Shown one piece after another: positions 56,557 to 64,000 of a DNA stretch of 64,000 nt (positions are counted from its first letter, which is position 1; each line of letters starts with the position of its first letter). Made by a program: the position numbers and the translations under genes. The DNA comes from Avena insularis (Eukaryota > Streptophyta > Magnoliopsida > Poales > Poaceae). Where the stretch lies: positions 230,123,661-230,187,660 of the forward strand of contig CM042685.1 in NCBI GenBank assembly GCA_023614405.1, given 5' to 3'. The notes beneath the pieces were generated by a model. That model was given only the letters and a program-made list of their open reading frames with translations. It was not told the origin of the DNA and did no database searches.

Positions 56557-59500
56557 TGTAACATCCCTAAAATCATGTTTCAAACTCATTCATATCATCC
56601 ATGCATCCATGATCATTTAGGGTTTCATTTCAAAATCATTTAAAAACAAGAGCATATATTGCTCATTATTTTATGTATGAACACTCTAGCCTTTGGGCTA
56701 CTTGCTATTGAGTGAAGTGCAAATATCCATTCAGTAGTGTTTTGTATTGAAACTTAAGTGATTTCAAAAGCTTGAATAAAGTTTCCAAACAAAGTATGAA
56801 GTAAAACCAAAGTTATGCCAATTATTATATCCCATAATGGCTTGGTTTTATTTTGATTTTTCAAATGACCCAAGTAGGTTTGAGTGAACAGTTGTGTTTG
56901 ACACTTATTTGAGCACAAGATTTATAGTACAAAAGACCAGAGAAGTTTTGAATTCAAACATATTTGAATTGGAGTTTTGAAATCAGTTTAGAAAAGCAAA
57001 CAGAAAAAGAAAAGGTTTAAAAGAGAAAAAAATAAGCAATCAGACGAATCTGGCCCAACCAACCCAACTAGCCCAGCAACCCCACCCCCGCGAACCGTTT
57101 TTCTTTACTCGCAAATGAACCCACCGAGTGACTGACGCCAGGACCCCACCCCCTCTCTGTTTCTCTCGCTGACAGCCACAACCCACATGGCGTCATCGTC
57201 TCCACCCCGGCGACATGTTCTTCCCCAATTCACGCCGTGCGTTTCCTGGTTTGAATCGCGTCATCAATTCCCGTTCAATGCTGGAGTAATTCACGCCCCC
57301 ATCTCGCCTACTTAAACCCCCTCTGCCCCCTCTCCATTTCCTCCCAGACTTCGAGCACAGAGCGCCCCCAGGCTGCCCGTAATCACCCTTGCACCGCCAC
57401 AGACAGAGCTCACTCCGGCGACCAATCCCGGTGAGCCCCGTGCGCCCCTTCTCCTCTAGTTCGTGTAGACAGCTTTGCAACTTCTTTGCGCACCTTCTGA
57501 CACCATTGGTTCATCCTATACCGCCCCAGGTCATCGACTCCATCAAGCGCATCAAGCTCCCGACGACGTCTCCAACTCCGGCGACAAAATTCGGTGAGTC
57601 TCGTGTTCCCCTCCGTCTCTGAACCACACGAGCGTGTTCGCCGTAGCCTTGCGCACCTCCTGATGCCTTTGATTCGTGCTAGGGTGACCAGGAGCGTCGC
57701 CAACGTTGCCGTCCACCCGAGCCCGACGCTGTCAACAACTCCGACGAACCCGTGCAGCCGTGTCCGTGCGCCCCTTGCCAAGCCGTCGCCACATTGAGCA
57801 TCAGTGCATCGCCACGATTCTGGTAAGCGTCTCCGACGACCCCAGAACCCCCTGTAGCGCCGCGCCGCCATAAACAGAGCTCGCCGCCGCCAGTTGCCAC
57901 CGCCAGCGCCGCCCATCCGTGGTCGCTTGATCGCGGACCGTTAGATCTAGATCCATCGGCCACGTTAGATTCACTTAATGAAGGGGTATGCGCTAGATCT
58001 GGCCGTGCATCTTCACTTAAATCGTGTGGCTCTCGTTGATCGATCCGCCCGAACCGGTATCAGCCAATAGAAACACGCCGCGTGGCACAGAGTTCGTTTT
58101 AAAAATTTGAATTAGATCTATTAGTTGTTTGATTTTGTTTTAATCATAACTTTTGATCCCCACGTCCAAATTTGATGAATTTTATATCAATGGAATAAGG
58201 GGAACAAGCCCTTTCCAATTATGCAATGTGTTTAATGTTTTGTTTCTGTTAAAATGGTTTTATTTACAGAAACATGTGTAGGCCTATTTTGTGCATATAA
58301 ATTATTTGAGAAATGTTTTAGTGTTTAAATAAATATTGTGTGGCAAGTTTTGAACTTGTTTATAAACCAGTACTATGCACTTGTCTTTTTGAGTTTAGAA
58401 AATCATCACATATCATATTGCATGCATCCATATATTTTTTCTTGTATTTTATTTGTATGTGATTTGTGGCTATGATTTTATGTGTAGATTTTGGTGCCAA
58501 TAGTGATTGTGATTGTGAGGAGTGTAGCTACTCTCCAAACTACCAAGGCAAGTGGTGCTTCATGATTTTTATCCCTAAGTTTTCTTACTATGCATTAGAA
58601 ATATTTTTGCTAGACTTGCATGATTATATTTTACTTATATGCTATGTTGGGAAATCCTAGTAGATGTAGAATTGCTAGAAATTCCTAAGTTAAGATGTTT
58701 ATCTATGCCATGCTTAGCCTAGCTAGTAGCAACCAAGGGTGGTGAAATATTCATGCTATGTTAAAATATTTCTAAGTCCTTTTTGGACTTGGGTTTTGTC
58801 TGATAAAACAACTAAGTAAACGAAACACCTGGGTGGAATGGAAGGATTGGTTTATGTTGAGTGGTTACACAAGGCCCATTTCTATGGTTTACCTTGTGTA
58901 TCTCACTTGTGGAAAGCCACCCAGGAACAAAGGGATTTGAGAGGCCAAATGTTAAGAAGCTTCTAGTGCAACCACTTGGCAATATGGGCTCTGCCTGGAT
59001 CACATAGGTTGCTAGAGCTTAGCCATTTGGACAGTTGGTGGTAGTGGGATGATAGGTTGGAACGCGTCCATTTGGTCTAAGGGATGGCTTCTGAAAGGTC
59101 CTGTCTTGGTGAAAATCAAGTCTGGCGGGGAAAGTGCACAACCTCTGCAGATGGAAGAATCTAAGTACTTAGCCATGTCCCTGGTATTGGACAACTTGAG
59201 CATCAAGACATGGAAGCTATCAAGAATCTCCTCATCCCAATTTCTAATTAAACTTGTGGTTGAACAAGGGTGAAGGACCTCAATGTCTATTGGTGGTTCC
59301 TTGGGAAAAGTTTTGACAAAGAAAAACTTAGTGTTTTCAACTAATAGGCAAAACCTATTTTTGAGCAAAGCAAGCCTAAGCTACACTTAGCCAAATTGCA
59401 TATAGTATCTAGTCCACCAAAAATTATACTAAGGTATCACTTGCCAATACTATTCCAATGTATTGACCCACTGTGGCTGTAACTTGTGATGTTGCAGGTT

Positions 59501-59769
59501 ACTCTGATGAGGATTAGGAGTCATGAGTCTACACTCAACATGTTTACCTGTGGCACATGAAGATGAAGACTTTTATCTATTTACTTATTTAAACTCTTGT
59601 ACTAGGCATGTGGCCATGGAGTTGTAAAGACTATGTTGTCTCTAGAATGACTGTAATAATGACCTTTGTTTCTGTGTACTTCATCTTAAACTGTGGATGC
59701 TAGCATTGATCCAGGGACTAGCATTGCAATCACAGGGATCCTTTTCCTTTATAAAGGAGGGATCTTACA
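56557..59769 (+). repeat. 3' LTR of the truncated chromovirus
   Basis: 3,213 bp, preceded by a purine-rich ATGGGGTTAGA. Same family as the solo LTR 46154-50087. A GC-rich part at 57060-57960 with splice-like CAG|GT motifs has compositional open frames; no gene assigned. Confidence 0.88.
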
Positions 59770-60392
59770 ATCTCGTTACTGACATTCACTCTTTTCTCGT
59801 TCCCGTGATATAACATTCTAGTGATCAAATCACTTGCTTGCAAGCTAACCAATGTGATATCACCGAGAGGGCCCATAGTATATCTATCCGTCATCGGGAT
59901 GAACAAATTCCACTCTTGATCCATGATTCTCAAAATAACACTTTAGTAGCTTTGAATCCATCTTTATAATCACCTAGTTACGGTGTGACGTTTGATGTCA
60001 ACAAGAAACTCTTCCGGTGTTAGTGATTGGCATGATCTCATGGTCTAAGGATTAGGATCACTTCGTAAGTTGTTTATAGCAATATAAACTCAATGACTTT
60101 GATCGTAATGCTATACTTCGGATGAATGTTCATCACACCATTACACTAATGTTGTGATCTTGTTATTAACAACATCCAATGTCTATGATCGGGAAACTAT
60201 GATCATCTTGTTAATCAACGAACTAGTTTATGAGAGAGGCATGACTAGGAACTTTCTGTTTGTTTATTAAACGCTAATGTATTAATGTTTCCATATTAAT
60301 ACAGTTATAGCATGCAAAATAAACATCTATCATATACTTGGAATACACATAATAAACACTTTATTATTGCCTCTCAGGGCATATTCCCTTCA

Positions 60393-61325
60393 GTCGGGAC
60401 GGGGAATTTGGTGAGGATCATCGTCATCACCAACGCCTCTCCATCAACCATCGATGTTTCCCTCATGCATGAGTGAGTAATCCCCCGCTGTAGGCTATGG
60501 GGATGGTAAGTATTGGATGAGTTCTATCATGTAACTGAATAAGATTGTTAGGGCATAGTGCCTAGTATCTCTATTAGTGCTATTTGACTTTATTGCAACT
60601 TGTTGTGCTTAATGCTTGTCACTAGGGCCCGAGTGCCATGATCTTAGATCTAAACTTATTATTGAATCATTATGATAGTATTGTTTGTGATCTTATCGGC
60701 AAGTTGTGTACACATATCATTGTCCGGATCCAAAGGCCCCGAAGTGACAGAAATTGGGACAACCGGAGGGGATGGCTGTGGTGTGAGGATCACATGTGTT
60801 CATGGAGTGTTAGTGCTTTGCTCTCGTGCTCTATTAAAAGGAGCACCTTAATTGCCAGTAGTTCCCTAGAGGCCCCGCTGCCACGGGCTGACTGGACAGA
60901 AGATGTTGTGCAAGTTCTCATTGCGAGCACGTATGACTATATATGGAGCACATGCCTAGGATTGTTTAGTACTTGGGTTCTTATTCTTATATCTGCAATG
61001 CCCTAGATCTTGAAGTTACATGTTTAGACTCGTCCATGCAACGCCCGTCCATCCATCCCTATGCCTACCGCGCTCATATCCTACTGTTTACTGTTATTGT
61101 TACTATTGCTCCTATTTTACTGTTGTTGCTGCTTTGTTGTTGCTACTATAAAACTGTTGCTACTCATAAACTTCTATGAGCAAGAACTATTTCCAGGTGC
61201 AGCTGAATTGACAACTCAGTTGTTAAGGCTTGCAAGTATTCTTTGGCTCCCCTTGTGTCGAATCAATAAATTGGGTAATACTACCCGCGAAGACTGTTGC
61301 GATCCCCTATACTTGTGGGTCATCA
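60393..61325 (+). repeat. Athila 5' LTR, second part
   Basis: Continues the LTR interrupted at 42593 (first 5 bp are the Copia duplication) and ends CTTGTGGGTCATCA at 61325. Total LTR without the Copia is about 1.38 kb. Confidence 0.85.
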
Positions 61326-61336
61326 AGACTATTTTC

Positions 61337-61355
61337 TGGCGCTGTTGCCGGGGAG
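61337..61355 (+). other. Athila primer-binding site (tRNA-Asp type)
   Basis: TGGCGCTGTTGCCGGGGAG differs by one base from the TGGCGCCGTTGCCGGGGA site typical of Athila elements, complementary to tRNA-Asp. It follows the short AGACTATTTTC linker. Confidence 0.85.
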
Positions 61356-61414
61356 CATAGCTTTATTTGTAAGTTCACTTGGATCTATTATTGTTCACTG
61401 CTACTCCTTTCATC

Positions 61415-63507
61415 ATGGGGAAGTCTCGTGATGGAAAGTTTCCTATTTTACCATCCACTACAAGAAGAGGTACAGTCCTAAACACCTCTGCTGCTCTTGA
61501 TTCACCGTCTATTATAAGTAAGCTTGTTACACCACCACCACATACTCATGCTACACACACTGCTAGTACCGTTGAATCTGAAACTGCTTTTGATGCTCAT
61601 GATGTTACTTCTACTGTGCTTGATGCGAGTGGTTCATTAGGTCCTTTCCTAGATGCTACTATGGTTGGTCTAGGAAATACTGAAACTCCTAGTGAAGACA
61701 CTGTTACACCTATTAGCTCACCTGAGTCTAGAGAGAGTAATGATATTAATGATGGTTACATTGAGTTCACTGATGAATTTGTTGAAGAGTGTCAAAACAC
61801 ACATGGTGCTAGTGCTATTAAGAGTCTCCTTGCTAGACGTACCATTATTCCTAAACTGTCCTCTGATCCTAAGTTTTCCACCTCTCCCATAGATATTAAA
61901 GATAAAGATTAAGATTTCTCTCTTGATTTATCCTATTTAGACATTGTTGAGAAAGAACTTTTTTGTTGGACTGAAAATGAGAGTGATGTAGCTCATATGA
62001 ATGAGCTTTCCACTATGAGTGCTTTATTCTCTGATGATTTTAAGATGCGCAAGTACTTTGTTACTAAGATCTTCCCTTTTTTACTAAAAGGAGAAGCTAG
62101 GGCTTTGTTTAATAGATTACCTCCTGGTTCCATTGATAGCCCTGATTGTTTGATTGCTTCTTTCTTCCAGAAATATTTTCCTCCTAGTGCTAGACATGCT
62201 GCTTTGCAGAGGCTTTTTTATTTTAAAAGGTAAAAGAAGAGAAATTGCCTGGGTCGTGGACAAGGTTCTGTGCCTAGATTCATGCACATCCTGTATGTCC
62301 ATTGCCTAAGAATGAGCTTCTTGATATTTATTATAATGGACTAACTGATGATTCTAGGACATACCTAGATCGCTTTGCTGATTGTGTTTTCAGGAAAAGG
62401 ACTCCTAGAGATGCTGAAGAATTAATGGCTAAGATAAGCAAGAATTATGATGATTGGACTTCAACTGAGCTAAATACACCTGAGCCTATTACTTCTGAAC
62501 CAGTTGTGCCAGCACCAGCTCCAACACCAACACCAAAGAAGAGGGGAGTTATTGCATTAAATGATGAAGTGATGAAGGAAGCTAAGAAATGTCTAAAGGA
62601 GAAAGGTAGTAGAGCTGAAGATGTAAAGAATCTACCTCCTATAGAAGAATTATGTAAGCCAATTCTCCACTCATCTACTATTGGGGTACACTCTCTCCAA
62701 CACTATGATGAAGGTGATATTCCTTATGGTAAGCCTCCTTATCAATGTTTATAGGAACTTGGCATTTTTATTGTTAAACAAGGTAATTTTAATAAACAAT
62801 TTCAGAATCATTTATTGGAAAACTCTAGAGCTATTAATGAGTTGAAAGATATTGTGGAAAGAACTTCTAATGATATTAAAATGCTTTGTAAACACTTTCA
62901 AATGGTTCAAACCCAACCTGATCAACTTGCTAAGGTACAAAAGAATATGCTAGTTAATGCCTCAGGAGATAAACATGCTTATGGAATTAGAATTAGGAGT
63001 GGTATAGCTACTCAAGATCCTTTATATCCCGAAGGACACCCTAAAAGAATTGAGCATGATTCTCAACAAGGTGAAAGTAGTGGTAGTCCTTGTAAGAGAA
63101 AGAAAAAGAAACATAAAGTAGTTGAGGAACCACTTGAACCTGCTGTAGATCCTAATAGTATATCTGACTCTGATGCTGAAACTGAGAGTGGTAATGGTAA
63201 TAATGATGCTCCTGATAAGGAGGAAGGTGAGGAAGAACTAGAGAAGCACACTAAGAAAACTAGGTACACTAAGGAAGACTTTATTGCTAAGAAACATGGT
63301 AGTGAGAGAGAACCTTGGGTGCAGAAACCTATGCCTTTTCCAGGTAAGAAACACAAGTCAAAGGAGGAAGAACACTACAACAAGTTTTGTGAGTGGATGA
63401 AACCTTTATTTTTGCAAATTCCTTTGACTGATGCTATTAAGTTGCCTCCTTATTCAAAGTATATGAAGAATATTGTCTCTAATAAAAGGAAGATTCCTAA
63501 TGAGTAG
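61415..63507 (+). pseudogene. gag of the Athila-type Gypsy
   Basis: ATG at 61415 (MGKSRDGKFPILP). A Thr/Ser-rich N-terminus runs to TAA 61910. The same frame goes on with the Gag core: DDFKMRKYFVTKIFPFLLKG, ARALFNRLPPGSI and FFQKYFPPSARHAALQ, ending at TAA 62231-62233. After a break near 62270 comes ELLDIYYNGLTDDSRTYLD and a Pro/Thr hinge to TAG 62752, then a coiled segment and a Lys/Glu-rich part to TAG 63505. No clear zinc knuckle is seen. Several stops make it non-coding. Confidence 0.85.
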
Positions 63508-64000
63508 ATTTCTACTTTGCTTGCTAATTATTCCTTCAATGGTAAGGTTCCAAAGAAACTTGGTGATCCAGGTATACCAACTATTCCTTACTCTATTAAG
63601 AATAGTTATGTTAGAACTGTTTTATGTGATTTGGGAGCTGGAGTTAGTGTTATGCCTTTTTCTCGCTACAAGTGACTCCAGCTAGAAAAGTTGATACCAA
63701 CTGATATATCTTTGCAAATGGCTGATAAGTCTACTACTATTCATGTTGGTATATGTGAGGATGTTCCTGTTCAAGTGTCTCATAATTGCTTGGTTTTAAC
63801 TTATTTTGTTGTGCTTGAGATGCATGAAGATGATAATATGTCTATTATTCTTGGGAGACCTTTTCTTAATACTGCAGGTGCTGTCATCAGTTGTAATCAA
63901 GGAAAAGTGACATTCAATATTAATGACAAAGAGCATACTATTTATTTCCCCAAGAAGGTTGCTAAGAGCTATTGCCTGAATTCCATTGAAAATATTGAGA
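63508..64000 (+). pseudogene. Aspartic protease of the Athila-type Gypsy, cut by window end
   Basis: Same frame after the TAG: LANYSFNGKVPKKLGDPG, then the active site VLCDLGAGVSVMPFS (about 63619-63663; D-L-G as in Athila), a TGA at 63673-63675, and IILGRPFLNTAGAVI (about 63844-63890). It continues past 64000. Confidence 0.88.

Larger units (their letters stand above)
56318..59769 (+). mobile_element. 5'-truncated chromovirus Gypsy with complete 3' LTR
   Basis: It contains only the last about 75 codons of pol and a 3,213-bp LTR (56557-59769; TGTAACATCCC...GGATCTTACA). The left side is cut at 56317/56318 with no LTR or duplication. Confidence 0.85.
42594..60392 (-). mobile_element. Angela-like Copia element, minus strand, both LTRs invaded
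   Basis: On the minus strand the LTR starts TGAAGGGAATATGCCC...GAGGCAATAATAAAG, close to the Angela/BARE/WIS start, and ends GAACCCTACA. Flanking 5-mers GCCGG (42589-42593) and GTCGG (60393-60397) differ by one C-to-T change, supporting one insertion. Internal part 50514-55564: gag, protease, integrase, RT, RNase H from high to low coordinate. Both LTRs contain later insertions, so the element now spans 17.8 kb. Its genes carry stops and frameshifts. Confidence 0.9.
55565..60392 (-). repeat. 5' LTR of the Angela-like Copia, split by a truncated chromovirus
   Basis: LTR parts are 55565-56317 and 59770-60392. Compared with the other LTR, about 290 bp (equivalent of about 43340-43630) is missing at the insertion, so a deletion removed both LTR sequence and the left of the inserted element. 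Confidence 0.88.
42141..64000 (+). mobile_element. Athila-type Gypsy element, 5' part, continues beyond window
   Basis: The 5' LTR starts at 42141 (TGATACGTCCAAAACGTATC, with the inverted GATACGT/ACGTATC pair) and ends at 61325 (GGGTCATCA), interrupted by the Angela-like Copia. A tRNA-Asp-type primer site, gag and protease follow, reaching the window end. The protease DLGA motif and primer site point to the Athila group; Sabrina is a possible Triticeae family (inference). RT, integrase and the 3' LTR must be outside. Confidence 0.85.

Noticed and set aside
57193..57963. Frames and CAG|GT-like borders in the chromovirus LTR suggesting a small host gene
   Set aside because: Position inside an LTR and lack of any recognisable protein family; splice-like motifs alone are weak evidence.

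Overview
The window looks like nuclear DNA of a grass, most likely Triticeae (wheat, barley, rye or Aegilops type). Its repeats are Stowaway/Mariner, Harbinger, hAT and Mutator DNA elements plus long nested LTR retrotransposons of the Tat and Athila (Gypsy), chromovirus (Gypsy), SIRE/Maximus-like and Angela-like (Copia) kinds. Most of the 64 kb is transposon. Two host genes with GT-AG introns remain. All lineage names rest on motifs read by eye, with no database search.

1-15.7 kb: an unassigned flank, then a Mariner/Stowaway-type element (inverted ends at 1366 and 15718) split by a full-length Tat-type Gypsy element (2162-14956, TSD GTGCT). The Gypsy pol is broken by stops and frameshifts. 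Downstream of pol, on the opposite strand, lies a six-exon gene with phase-consistent GT-AG introns, and beyond it a second intron-containing antisense module.

15.7-18.4 kb: a short element filled with a TGCTACA minisatellite and bounded by palindromes, then an imperfect tandem duplication directly upstream of the first gene.

18.4-37.5 kb: two convergent host genes. On + is a 13-exon MFS transporter of the HIAT1/MFSD14 (tetracycline-transporter-like) type whose first coding exon is not visible. On - is a complete five-exon DCAF8-like WD40 gene (CUL4-DDB1 adaptor family). Its last intron is 11.6 kb because a SIRE-like Copia element sits in it in antisense orientation. Its first intron holds a Harbinger-type element nested in a Stowaway MITE. 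A Mutator-type element (37749-39175) lies about 250 bp upstream of its start codon.

39-64 kb: a second TGCTACA element in inverted orientation, a Harbinger transposase fragment, then a deep nest. A hAT element interrupts the Harbinger coding sequence. An Athila-type Gypsy (42141 to beyond the window end) interrupts the hAT. An Angela-like Copia on the minus strand (42594-60392) sits in the 5' LTR of the Athila element. One Copia LTR holds two solo LTRs (SIRE-like and chromovirus), and the other holds a truncated chromovirus with its 3' LTR. Most junctions are supported by target-site duplications read directly from the sequence.

No tRNA, rRNA or CRISPR was recognised. No clearly new system was found. 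The most unusual item is the spliced antisense gene inside the Tat-type element.
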